Source of the DNA: Psychrobacillus sp040274765
Lineage (GTDB): Bacteria; Bacillota; Bacilli; Bacillales_A; Planococcaceae
Assembly (NCBI GenBank): GCA_040274765.1
Contig: JBEMAY010000050.1
Span: 1-24,271, forward strand
Direction: 5' to 3'
Length of the DNA stretch: 24,271 bases
Shown piece after piece: positions 13,565-21,061 of this stretch; the first letter of the stretch is position 1, and each line of letters starts with the position of its first letter. The notes below the pieces were generated by a model. The model was not told where the DNA came from. It saw only the letters and a program-made list of their open reading frames with translations, and searched no databases. A program made the translations under genes and the position numbers.

Positions 13565-13595
13565 TAGCTCCTTATTATTCCTACGGTAGGAGCTA
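13565..13595 (-). promoter_or_regulatory. Leader hairpin sequestering a ribosome binding site
   Basis: On the minus strand TAGCTCCT pairs with AGGAGCTA around a 15-nt loop. The 3' arm contains the AGGAG of the leader ORF, so the structure would hide it. The same DNA dyad could instead be a protein operator. Confidence 0.35.
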
Positions 13596-13713
13596 AGCAA
13601 TGGTGCATTTTTACATAAGGATTACAAGTGGCTTCATTCAGCATTAAATTAACTTATAGTGTTAGTATGACGTATAGTTTTGATTGAGGTAAGTACGCAC
13701 TTAAAAGTGGTAT

Positions 13714-13731
13714 AGTATACAAAAAGATACT
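13714..13731. promoter_or_regulatory. Probable HxlR-type operator
   Basis: AGTAT-N8-ATACT lies 16 bp before the start of the HxlR gene, next to a TATAGT that may be its -10 box. HxlR/YodB-type regulators bind dyads of the TACT...AGTA kind, so autoregulation is likely. Confidence 0.5.
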
Positions 13732-13746
13732 TAAGGTGGTGCGTGT

Positions 13747-14118
13747 ATGGAATTACAACCTGAACTTTGTAAAGTTGATGATGCTCTAAATATATTAGTT
13801 GGTAAGTGGAAGCCTATGATTCTCTTAACGTTATTGCAAGAGGGCACTCAGAGATTTAGTGACTTAAAGAGAAGAGTACCGGGTATTACTCAAAAAATGT
13901 TAACGAAGCAGCTACGTGAATTAGAGGAGGAGGATATTATTTCAAGAAAGATTTACCCTCAAGTACCTCCTAAAGTGGAGTATTCCATAACTGAGTATGG
14001 CAAGAGCTTAGAACCTATTTTAGTCGCCATGCATGAATGGGGAACTGCTCATACTTTACATAAACAGACCAAGCAAAAACAACAAAATGTTTCCAGCGAT
14101 ACTAGAACAACTGGATAA
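13747..14118 (+). CDS. HxlR-family (YodB/HypR-like) transcriptional regulator
   Basis: The 123-residue winged-helix protein has the family signature LCKVDDALNILVGKWKPMIL, followed by FSDLKRRVPGITQKMLTKQL (recognition helix) and the wing PQVPPKVEYSITEYGKSL. It has a single N-terminal cysteine (Cys8) just ahead of the HTH. In YodB, CatR and HypR a cysteine at the same place senses quinones, diamide or hypochlorite, so redox or electrophile sensing is plausible. The C-terminus (about 105-123) is a polar tail. The ATG is preceded by AAGGTGGTGCGTGT. It is divergent from the flavin monooxygenase at 12456-13511 and probably represses it and itself. Confidence 0.88.
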   Translation: MELQPELCKVDDALNILVGKWKPMILLTLLQEGTQRFSDLKRRVPGITQKMLTKQLRELEEEDIISRKIYPQVPPKVEYSITEYGKSLEPILVAMHEWGTAHTLHKQTKQKQQNVSSDTRTTG

Positions 14119-14421
14119 GTGGGAAAGAAAACAGAGTTACTTTGTGAATCTGTTATCAACAGGTTCCCCACAAGCTTACAATTTATGTTATAAAAAAGTG
14201 TGAATTTTGGGGTTCTCCACAAGGTTACGCACATATTCACTCCCATTTTATAATTATTCGATAAGTTACTAACGAACCACACAATAGATATGCACATATA
14301 CACATAAATGATTCACATCTGCATGTCATTGGGGAAGTTATCCCCAAAATAGGCCTCTCCTACTAAATGTGTGACAAATTAATGTTGTTATGTCTTTTCT
14401 ACTATACAATATTTGAGTTAT
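14119..14421. other. Gene-free interval with direct repeats and DnaA-box-like 9-mers
   Basis: No coding frame with a start site is seen. An 18-bp direct repeat occurs at 14162-14179 (GGTTCCCCACAAGCTTAC) and 14211-14228 (GGTTCTCCACAAGGTTAC) with two mismatches. Near-matches to the DnaA box TTATCCACA occur at 14153 (TTATCAACA), 14213 (TTCTCCACA) and 14339 (TTATCCCCA). A TTGGGG/CCCCAA dyad spans 14329-14347. Function is unknown. Confidence 0.45.
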
Positions 14422-15666
14422 ATGTTTTCCTTATTTATTAGAAGAGAACTAGTGGAGGCAAGACGAAACGTGGAAAACATAGAATATATTAAGAATGAAC
14501 ACTTTTTACAAAATATTTATTGCTCTACCGTCAAAGAAACAGTAGAGGCAAGTTTATTAGACAATCAATTATTGTATATGAACCAATTAGGTCCCATCAA
14601 ATTAGAGGTCGCATTTGACCAATTTGATGATGTAGTTTCACAACTAACAGACCGTTTACAAAATGAAGAGCTTGCAAGAGAAACAGTGAAGCAAGGTGCA
14701 TTCACATATAAACAAGTTCGTAATATTGCACGGGCTGGTCTTATAGACGGACTAATTTTAGAGGAGTCAGGGAGAGTTCAGCTTCTAAATGAGTCATTAG
14801 GAATGAGTGCCGCTGTCGCTTTTGCACAAAGTAACTGGAACGGAGCTACACGTGAAGAAGCTGTAGAAAATGCGGTGTTTACCGGATTAAATATAGTGGG
14901 AGAGGCAGTAGTAGATGAGGTCTTATCTAATGACATGCAGGATATTGAACTAGATGACGCTTTTGAGTTAGGGAGCGGTGTAAGAGGAGCTATTCGAAAG
15001 AACGGAGCGAAGGTTGTAGCAAAAAAAGCTGCTGGAAAATTTACTCATAAGGCAATGATTGGCTCACTAGCAGCTAAAAAAACTATTTTACTATTAAATG
15101 CTAATGTCGTTACAGGCGCGTTAGTAACTGGTATGCTTTCTACCTTAGACATTTCTCGAACTATAAAAGGAGAAATGTCTAAAACTCAACTGTTTAAAAA
15201 TATAACCAAAACAGCAGCCAATGTGGCAGGTAGTATAGGCGGTATGGCAATCGGCGCGGCTCTAGGTGCCGTTACTCCTTGGGGAAGTACAAGCACTGGT
15301 GCTCTTGTAGGCGGTATAGTAGGTTTAATCATCGGTAGTATCGTCACTTCTAAAATTGCTGGCAAAATTTTAAATCGTTTCATTGAAGATGATGCAAAAG
15401 AGATGCTAGATATCTTTGAAGTAGAGCTAGAGCAGCATGTATACGATCATTTGTTAAACGAAAAAGAGCTTCAAAATATTTTAGATATATTTAAATCGAA
15501 ATACAAAATCCCTAAGTTATTACGCCAAATGTACAAGTCTGATGATCGAGAACAGTTTGCTAGAGAAATAATTCAAAAGGAGCTTATTAGCATTTACAGT
15601 AATCGTAAAACCTTAAAGCTACCGACTATAAATGAAATATATAAAGCTTTATTAGAAATGAAATAA
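14422..15666 (+). CDS. Orphan protein with glycine-zipper membrane core
   Basis: I cannot assign this protein of about 414 residues to a family. The start is uncertain: ATG 14422 and TTG 14413 lack a ribosome binding site, while GTG 14470 has GGAGG 11 bp upstream and would give 398 residues. Residues about 1-130 are helical and charged (LTDRLQNEELARETVKQGAF). A middle part has several alternating Ala/Gly-rich helices (about 215-245). At about 268-318 a glycine-zipper pair of membrane helices occurs: VAGSIGGMAIGAALGAVTPW, a short turn, then TGALVGGIVGLIIGSIVTSK. The C-terminal 95 residues are again helical and charged, ending NEIYKALLEMK. There is no signal peptide. It could insert into membranes conditionally, as some toxins and lipid-remodelling proteins do, but that is speculation. 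Confidence 0.7.
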   Translation: MFSLFIRRELVEARRNVENIEYIKNEHFLQNIYCSTVKETVEASLLDNQLLYMNQLGPIKLEVAFDQFDDVVSQLTDRLQNEELARETVKQGAFTYKQVRNIARAGLIDGLILEESGRVQLLNESLGMSAAVAFAQSNWNGATREEAVENAVFTGLNIVGEAVVDEVLSNDMQDIELDDAFELGSGVRGAIRKNGAKVVAKKAAGKFTHKAMIGSLAAKKTILLLNANVVTGALVTGMLSTLDISRTIKGEMSKTQLFKNITKTAANVAGSIGGMAIGAALGAVTPWGSTSTGALVGGIVGLIIGSIVTSKIAGKILNRFIEDDAKEMLDIFEVELEQHVYDHLLNEKELQNILDIFKSKYKIPKLLRQMYKSDDREQFAREIIQKELISIYSNRKTLKLPTINEIYKALLEMK

Positions 15667-15710
15667 CAAAAGGCCATTGCGGAGAGCTACTCTGCAATGG
15701 CCTTTTGTTA
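15664..15710. terminator. Strong bidirectional terminator after the orphan gene
   Basis: A 17-bp perfect stem (TAACAAAAGGCCATTGC with its complement at 15694-15710) begins in the stop codon itself. It probably also serves the convergent frnE-like gene. Confidence 0.9.
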
Positions 15711-15760
15711 TATATAAGAATAGAGATTAATCGCCGACATATCACGATAGCCACTATTTT

Positions 15761-16489
15761 CTAGACTTCTTTGTTTGTCTCCGTTATTTCACAACCATCA
15801 TCTGTGCAAGTTGCATCGGAATCCGTTTGAATATGTTGAAGAGGTGAGGTTTGGTTTTCTTCCTCCCAAACCTTTTTCAACGTTTGGACGAAGGCTTCGT
15901 GTGGCTGTGCGCCAGAGATGGCATATTTTCTGTTAAAAACAAAGAAAGGCACACCTTGCACACCGAGCTGCTGACCTTCTTGCTGATCCATTCGGACCTC
16001 GTCTAAATAATCGGAGCTTGTTAGAACTTTACTTGCTTCTTCCCGATTTAATCCTACTTCGTAAGCTAAGTCTAAAAGTGTTTCGTGATCACCTAGGAAT
16101 TGAGATTCTAAGAAGTGAGCACTTAAAAGACGTTCCGTTAATTCGCCACCTTTTCCTACAGACTCAGCAAATTTCACTAAGCGGTGCGCATCTAATGTAT
16201 TTGTTTGTTTCATGTCGTCAAATTGGTATGCCAAACCTACTGTTGCGGCACTAGCGATAACCTGATTATTCATTGCCTTTGCCTGCTCAGGAGTCATATT
16301 CATCTTTTTAGCAAGCATTTCGTGAATAGTTACATTTTTATCACTTGGTAGATGAGGCTGTAGCTCAAAGCTTTTAAAGCTAACCTCTACCTTATCTTTT
16401 TGATCAAACTCCTCTAAAGCCTGCTCTAAACGACGCTTTCCAATATAACAAAATGGACAAACAAAATCCGACCATACTTCAATTTTCAT
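15761..16489 (-). CDS. frnE: FrnE-like DsbA-family protein disulfide isomerase
   Basis: The 242-residue cytoplasmic protein (no signal peptide) has a thioredoxin fold with helical insertion. The active-site motif CPFC is at 11-14 in VWSDFVCPFCYIGKRRLEQA, and the cis-Pro region is GVQGVPFFVFNRKYAISGAQ. This is the FrnE/DsbA-oxidoreductase group. Near the C-terminus a second cysteine pair occurs, C228-TDDG-C233 (CX4C). In Deinococcus radiodurans FrnE a CX4C pair assists the CXXC centre in oxidative stress resistance, so a comparable role is likely. A GGAAGG-type site lies 10 bp upstream of the ATG. It appears monocistronic. Confidence 0.88.
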   Translation of the reverse strand: MKIEVWSDFVCPFCYIGKRRLEQALEEFDQKDKVEVSFKSFELQPHLPSDKNVTIHEMLAKKMNMTPEQAKAMNNQVIASAATVGLAYQFDDMKQTNTLDAHRLVKFAESVGKGGELTERLLSAHFLESQFLGDHETLLDLAYEVGLNREEASKVLTSSDYLDEVRMDQQEGQQLGVQGVPFFVFNRKYAISGAQPHEAFVQTLKKVWEEENQTSPLQHIQTDSDATCTDDGCEITETNKEV

Positions 16490-16567
16490 GACTGTCCCTA
16501 CCTTCCTATTGATAGAGTTAATATAGCATAACTTGTAAGAACAATGGTCTTCGTTTGCTTAGTCTAG

Positions 16568-17668
16568 TTACTTCACCGGGTCCTCTCCTAGGTAGAAGGC
16601 AATTTGTTGGATAAGGTTCCTCCAGTTTAGGGAAGGGCGTGCAATAGACTGTAGCTCATGGCAGGTCTTTGAAAGTAATTCCTCATCGCCTGTCACTTTT
16701 TTTAATGTATGAGCTAACCCTTCCCAATCGGATGTGGAATGTATTTTCCCATATCTTTGGTTAAACGTGATATCGGAAATGCCGTCCACATCTGTGCATA
16801 CTAAATAACAACCATTTTTAGCTGCCTCTGCTAAAACATGGGCATGACATTCTACTGTAGAGGTAAGGGTAAATATTTTAGCGGCTCTATATTCTTGTTC
16901 TAAGAGAAATTTATCAAAAATGGGACCTAGGATTTTCACTTGTGAGCCGTATGAATTCCCTTCTAACAAGCTTAATAATTGAGCTTTAAATTCCTCGTTC
17001 ACTGGGCCAACTAAGCGGAACTCCCAATCCGGAATTTCTGCTAATAAGAAGGCTGTTATAGCCGGAAGGACTTGTTTCTCTGGAGAATCTATTCTTCCTA
17101 CGGTTAGTATTACATTTTTCTTATCTTTAAAGGAAACAGGATCTGTAGGGAAAAATTCATAAAAACCGTTTGGAATTCTCTTAACATTTAAATGGAGCAT
17201 TTCATTAATTTTTTTTTGAATAGGCTCGCACTCAGAGGTAACTAAGTCACAGAGATTCAGTAGTTCTTCAAAATAAGGCTCTTGTAATAACTGATACAGC
17301 CAGTATCGATTCACATCTAGCTTCATATAAATTTTCCCGTGTGGGTTATACATTTTATACGTCTTCAAGATGGATAGATAGGATGGGTAAGGACCAAACG
17401 CAACTGCAATATCAATTTCATGGGCATGGTCTATGATATAAAGTTTCATATTCTCCTCGAAATCCCCCTCGGAGGATACATGTGCAAACTTTACATTCGG
17501 AAAGGTCTCATGGAGTAATTTCTGGTTAATTTGAGAAGTTACGATGGTTACCTCGTATCCTAAATATTCACCAAGTAATATTGGAACAAGACAAACATCC
17601 TTGAATAGATGAGCATCACCGAGTGTATAGGATTCAATACTGCACACAAGAGCAATTTTTTTAGACAA
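16568..17668 (-). CDS. GT4-type glycosyltransferase
   Basis: I prefer TTG 17668 as the start (LSKKIALVCSIESYTLGDAH), preceded by AGAGGGG at 8-nt spacing. An in-frame ATG at 17701 adds 11 residues (MLKIKARGAER) but has no ribosome binding site. From TTG the protein has 366 residues. The N-terminal Rossmann half is followed by the GT-B nucleotide-sugar-binding half with VILTVGRIDSPEKQ and the EX7E motif ECHAHVLAE, plus NGCYLVCTDVDGISD. This fits retaining family-4 glycosyltransferases; donor and acceptor are unknown. No polysaccharide cluster surrounds it. It is divergent from the APH-type kinase at 17785. Confidence 0.82.
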   Translation of the reverse strand: MSKKIALVCSIESYTLGDAHLFKDVCLVPILLGEYLGYEVTIVTSQINQKLLHETFPNVKFAHVSSEGDFEENMKLYIIDHAHEIDIAVAFGPYPSYLSILKTYKMYNPHGKIYMKLDVNRYWLYQLLQEPYFEELLNLCDLVTSECEPIQKKINEMLHLNVKRIPNGFYEFFPTDPVSFKDKKNVILTVGRIDSPEKQVLPAITAFLLAEIPDWEFRLVGPVNEEFKAQLLSLLEGNSYGSQVKILGPIFDKFLLEQEYRAAKIFTLTSTVECHAHVLAEAAKNGCYLVCTDVDGISDITFNQRYGKIHSTSDWEGLAHTLKKVTGDEELLSKTCHELQSIARPSLNWRNLIQQIAFYLGEDPVK

Positions 17669-17717
17669 TCTTTCAGCCCCTCTGGCTTTTATCTTTAACA
17701 TATGTAAGCCAGCAGGA

Positions 17718-17771
17718 ATGATGAATGGTAAAGCAGAACTAAACGATTATGTAGCGATGTATGAATTATAA
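17718..17771 (+). other. Short upstream ORF before the APH-type gene
   Basis: Tandem ATGs at 17718 and 17721 open a frame encoding MMNGKAELNDYVAMYEL that ends at TAA 17769-17771. That stop overlaps the AAGGAG of the kinase gene. The ribosome binding site (AGGA) is weak. It may be chance. Confidence 0.2.
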
Positions 17772-17784
17772 GGAGTGATAATAA

Positions 17785-18606
17785 ATGGATATCAATAAAA
17801 TTATCAATAAATTAGGAATTACATCATATTCAAGTCTGGAAGAGGTACAGGGGGGGAAGGACTGCTTAGTATATAAAGTGCAAATTCGGGATGGCACTTA
17901 TCTTGCTATTCGAATCCAACAAGCCGAACGATACAATCAGTTTTTATATGAAAAGAATATAAAGAAGCTTGCATTAGAAAGTGGTATTCCGGTACCTATC
18001 GTGTATTCAGTCATAGTGGAGGATTCCTATGCGGTTATGCTAATGGAATGGATTAAAGGATTGCCTGTACTTCAAATGCTAAAGGAAAAACCAGCTATAG
18101 CTCATCAGCTAGGGGTGGAATTTGGAAAGACACATGCAACAATTCATCAGGTAACGGTACCAGAATCTTTAGAAATCAGAATTCCCAATTGGTTAACGCC
18201 AATTGGTACAGAAAAAAAGATATTCGAAAAACTATCATTAGCTAAAGAAAGTCTAATTCACTTAGATTTCCATCCTTTAAATGTTTTAACAGATGGGAGC
18301 AAGATTACGGGTGTAATTGATTGGACTAATGCAGCAATAGGTGACCCAAGATTTGATTATGCAAGAACTCTGTCTATTTTACAGATAGAGGGATACCGTC
18401 ACTTTAAGGAGGATTTAACTCTTATAAAGGAATTTGAAGCAGGTTGGAGCAAAGGCTATGAAAGTGTTAACGGGGTTTACAATAACCTTCCACCGTTTAT
18501 GGTTTGGGCAGCTATCAGAATGCATCGTGATAAGGGAAATTCCCTAGGAATAGAGCAGGAAAAGGACATCAATGAATGGATTAACAGCTGGGGAATCCTT
18601 TTTTAG
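17785..18606 (+). CDS. APH-family small-molecule kinase
   Basis: The 273-residue protein starts at ATG, with AAGGAGTGATA ahead. The fold is that of aminoglycoside/choline kinases: ATP-binding N-lobe (about 1-90), hinge LMEWIKGLP, and catalytic loop H159-LD161-FHPLN166 (HxDxHxxN type). The metal-binding D179 lies in GVIDWTNAAIGDPRFDYA. The catalytic residues are intact, so it should be an active phosphotransferase. Chromosomal Bacillus members of this family rarely modify clinical aminoglycosides; the substrate is unknown. It stands alone, with only a weak hairpin (ACCTC/GAGGT at 18610-18624) after it. Confidence 0.85.
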   Translation: MDINKIINKLGITSYSSLEEVQGGKDCLVYKVQIRDGTYLAIRIQQAERYNQFLYEKNIKKLALESGIPVPIVYSVIVEDSYAVMLMEWIKGLPVLQMLKEKPAIAHQLGVEFGKTHATIHQVTVPESLEIRIPNWLTPIGTEKKIFEKLSLAKESLIHLDFHPLNVLTDGSKITGVIDWTNAAIGDPRFDYARTLSILQIEGYRHFKEDLTLIKEFEAGWSKGYESVNGVYNNLPPFMVWAAIRMHRDKGNSLGIEQEKDINEWINSWGILF

Positions 18607-18693
18607 TAGACCTCTTCTTGAGGTTATTTGTTTAATCCATTTGTATAAGGGAATTTAACAGGTAACACACTCTGTTTAAAGGAGAGGATTAAA

Positions 18694-20301
18694 ATGAATA
18701 AAAATGTCGCAGAGGTTATATTAGACCAGCTATCCATTTTAGGGGTTAAGCGAATTTACGGGGTGACTGGTGATACTATTATTGGGCTTTTAGATGCAAT
18801 GGCCAAACAGGATGAAATCGAATTCATCGCAGTAAAGCATGAATCCGTAGCGGCTTTCATGGCTTCTGCAGAAGCAAAACTGACCGGGAGACTAGCAGTA
18901 TGTACTTCTACCATGGGACCAGGTGCAGCAAATCTACTAAATGGTTTAGGAGACGCGTACTCGGATAAGGCGCCTGTCTTAGCATTAACGGGTCAAGCCG
19001 AACAAAAAGAAATGGGGACAGACTTTCAGCAATATGTCGATCAGCAGGAGCTATTTAAGCCATTTGCAGCATACTCAGCAAACTTAAATAGTGAGAATGC
19101 TATTGTGGATTTGCTTCAGAAGGCAGCTGAAATTTCTCTACAGCAGAGAACGGTGACGCACATATCAGTCCCTAAAAATTTATTTGAAAAAGAGACGACT
19201 GCAAAGGCTCGACAGCTCCCTAAAGTTTTGGAAGGAACAGGTACCTTCGAGCTAAATGATTTAGAAGAAGTAGCAGGAGTGATGAAACAGGCACAACAAC
19301 CGATGATTTTAGCTGGTGCAGGAGCAAGAGTGGCAGCAGAAGATTTAGCAGAGCTGGCTACGGCTTGGGGAGCAGGAATTTTATTAAGTCTAGGTGGCAA
19401 AGGGATTTTTGAGGATGCTACACCTCCTCTCATCCAAGGGATTGGCGAGGGAGGAAATCCCCATGCCCCAAGTGTATTTAAAGATGCAGATGTAGTTCTA
19501 ATAGCAGGAGCAACCTGGTGGCCAGAGGGTTATGTGCCGGAGAATGCGACAATTATCCATATTGACCTTCACCTAGAGCATGCCAAGAAAAGAGTGGCAG
19601 CAGATTATGGGATAAAGGGTAAAGCAGAGCAGGTTATTCCTCTTCTACTAGAAAGCGTAAAGGGGCACAAGAAGAATGAAGAGTGGCTTAATCGTATAGA
19701 GGCAGTAAAAGAGAAATGGGCGTATCAAAACGACCAGGAAGGTCAAATACAAGGATCTCCTGTCCACCCATCACGAATAGCAAGAGGACTAGAAAATACG
19801 GTAGCAGACGATGCAATCATTGCATTAGACACAGGAGACGTAACAGTGTGGATGAATAGAAACTTCCGTCAAACTAACCAAAAGGTTCTCTTTTCAGGTT
19901 ATTGGCGCTCCATGGGATTTGGGCTTCCCGCAGCAATTGCAGCAAAGTTAGAGCAACCAGAAAAACAAGTGGTAGCCGTGGTAGGAGACGGCGGTATTGA
20001 AATGACGTTAGCCGATCTATTGACTGCTACTCGTTACAGTCTAGATATTACGGTAGTTATTTTTAATAATGGTGCTCTTCAAATGGAAAGTGATAAGATT
20101 CAAGCTGCTGGCAATGAAGAGTTAGGGACACAGCTTACCAATCCAAATTTTGTACAAGTTGCTGAGGCCTGTGGATGGAAGGGCTTTCGGGTGGAAGCAG
20201 ATAAAAATTTAGAAGAAATACTGAGCCAGGCCCTTCAAACAAATGGACCCACTTTAGTAGACATATCAACAGAGCAAGCATTTTTCCCAGAAACCGAATA
20301 A
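18694..20301 (+). CDS. TPP-dependent pyruvate oxidase-type enzyme, YdaP-like
   Basis: This 535-residue enzyme of the PoxB/acetolactate synthase superfamily starts at ATG, with AAAGGAGAGG upstream. Domains run in order. The PYR domain (1-170) has catalytic Glu50 in VKHESVAAFMASAEAKLTGR. The central domain (190-325) starts near QPMILAGAGARVAAEDLAEL and could bind FAD. The PP domain (350-530) has the TPP/Mg motif GDGG (431-434) through NN (458-459). It is closest to Bacillus YdaP, a putative pyruvate oxidase and general stress protein. It is about 40 residues shorter than YdaP, in which the C-terminus carries a membrane-associating tail in PoxB-type enzymes, so membrane activation may be absent. 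Decarboxylation of pyruvate to acetate or acetyl phosphate is inferred, not shown. Confidence 0.85.
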   Translation: MNKNVAEVILDQLSILGVKRIYGVTGDTIIGLLDAMAKQDEIEFIAVKHESVAAFMASAEAKLTGRLAVCTSTMGPGAANLLNGLGDAYSDKAPVLALTGQAEQKEMGTDFQQYVDQQELFKPFAAYSANLNSENAIVDLLQKAAEISLQQRTVTHISVPKNLFEKETTAKARQLPKVLEGTGTFELNDLEEVAGVMKQAQQPMILAGAGARVAAEDLAELATAWGAGILLSLGGKGIFEDATPPLIQGIGEGGNPHAPSVFKDADVVLIAGATWWPEGYVPENATIIHIDLHLEHAKKRVAADYGIKGKAEQVIPLLLESVKGHKKNEEWLNRIEAVKEKWAYQNDQEGQIQGSPVHPSRIARGLENTVADDAIIALDTGDVTVWMNRNFRQTNQKVLFSGYWRSMGFGLPAAIAAKLEQPEKQVVAVVGDGGIEMTLADLLTATRYSLDITVVIFNNGALQMESDKIQAAGNEELGTQLTNPNFVQVAEACGWKGFRVEADKNLEEILSQALQTNGPTLVDISTEQAFFPETE

Positions 20302-20304
20302 TAA

Positions 20305-20334
20305 AAAAAGAAGCCCGAGATAGGGCTTCTTTTT
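20305..20334 (+). terminator. Terminator of the ydaP-like gene
   Basis: AAAAAGAAGCCC (20305-20316) pairs perfectly with GGGCTTCTTTTT (20323-20334). Confidence 0.9.
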
Positions 20335-20342
20335 AAAAGGGA

Positions 20343-20376
20343 AAATCCACATCTGCATGTGGTCAGACGTGGATTT
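20343..20376 (-). terminator. Terminator of the 50-residue minus-strand gene
   Basis: AAATCCACATCTG (20343-20355) pairs with CAGACGTGGATTT (20364-20376) with one mismatch. On the minus strand it is followed by TTTTCCCTTTT, and it lies 10 bp after that gene's stop. Confidence 0.6.
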
Positions 20377-20385
20377 GCAAGCCAA

Positions 20386-20538
20386 TTAAAACATTGGGAA
20401 TACGTACGAGATTAGGAACCAAAGGATACCAAAGAATATAATTAGGTAAGCAGCATACTTGATGAAGGTTGCTCCTACCATCCCAGAATCTGTTCGCTCT
20501 TCACGCCGTACTTCTACGTGTTTTTCTTCTTCAGCCAT
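20386..20538 (-). CDS. Small single-pass membrane protein (50 aa), unannotated family
   Basis: The minus-strand frame from ATG 20536-20538 to TAA 20386-20388 encodes 50 residues. Residues 1-18 are highly charged (MAEEEKHVEVRREERTDSGM). Residues 25-47 form one transmembrane helix (FIKYAAYLIIFFGILWFLIS then YVFPMF). A strong GAGGAGG lies 7 nt before this ATG; an ATG two codons earlier is too close to it. With its own terminator, it looks like a real gene. The layout of a charged cytoplasmic head and one C-terminal helix is common among small Bacillus regulators of membrane complexes, but I do not recognise it. Confidence 0.8.
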   Translation of the reverse strand: MAEEEKHVEVRREERTDSGMVGATFIKYAAYLIIFFGILWFLISYVFPMF

Positions 20539-20695
20539 GTTCATTCCTCCTCTCCCCGTATTTTTGAATATATTTTAATTAGGAAGGTTAATAAATGATT
20601 ACCCACAAAGAAATTTGAATAAACCTATCTCATATAAAAATGAGTTGAAGGGCATAGAGACCTGTATTAAAATGAGGTAAATTGGAGGTAATAAA

Positions 20696-21040
20696 ATGAC
20701 GACAGCATTGCCGAATTGCCCAAAATGTAATTCCGAATATACATATGAGGATGGCTCTCTTCTAGTTTGTCCTGAATGTGCTCACGAATGGTCTACAACA
20801 GAAGAAGTAGCAGACACAGCTGAAGAGTTGGTAGTAAAGGATTCTAACGGGAATATCCTTCAAGATGGAGACTCGGTGACAGTGATTAAAGACTTAAAAG
20901 TAAAAGGAAGTTCTTCCACACTTAAAATCGGAACGAAAGTAAAAAGTATTCGTCTTGTAGACGGAGACCATAACATTGATTGTAAAATAGATGGCTTTGG
21001 AGCGATGAAGTTAAAGTCTGAGTTTGTGAAAAAGAGCTAA
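20696..21040 (+). CDS. yjdM: PhnA/YjdM-family zinc-ribbon protein
   Basis: The 114-residue protein starts at ATG, with GGAGGTAATAAA upstream. It has an N-terminal zinc ribbon (CPKC at 8-11 and CPEC at 27-30, in LLVCPECAHEW) followed by an SH3-like beta domain with VKDSNGNILQDGDSVTVIKD and KIDGFGAMKLKSEFVKKS. This is the complete PhnA/YjdM family pattern at the usual length. Despite the historic name, the family is not required for phosphonate use and its role is unclear. No phn genes are near. The 51-residue gene at 21062 follows after 21 bp and is probably co-transcribed. Confidence 0.92.
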   Translation: MTTALPNCPKCNSEYTYEDGSLLVCPECAHEWSTTEEVADTAEELVVKDSNGNILQDGDSVTVIKDLKVKGSSSTLKIGTKVKSIRLVDGDHNIDCKIDGFGAMKLKSEFVKKS

Positions 21041-21061
21041 TATATATAGGAAGTGTGCAAG

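Noticed and set aside
13747..15666. Toxin-antitoxin or defence unit (HxlR plus orphan glycine-zipper protein)
   Set aside because: The two genes are 300 bp apart with independent signals, and HxlR is paired with the divergent monooxygenase. There is no evidence for a functional pair.
17785..18606. Acquired aminoglycoside resistance gene
   Set aside because: Only the general APH fold and catalytic motifs are present. There are no mobile elements, and the base composition matches its neighbours, so a housekeeping kinase of unknown substrate is more likely.
20696..21040. Phosphonate utilisation system
   Set aside because: The PhnA/YjdM name is historical. No C-P lyase, phosphonatase or phosphonate transporter genes are nearby.
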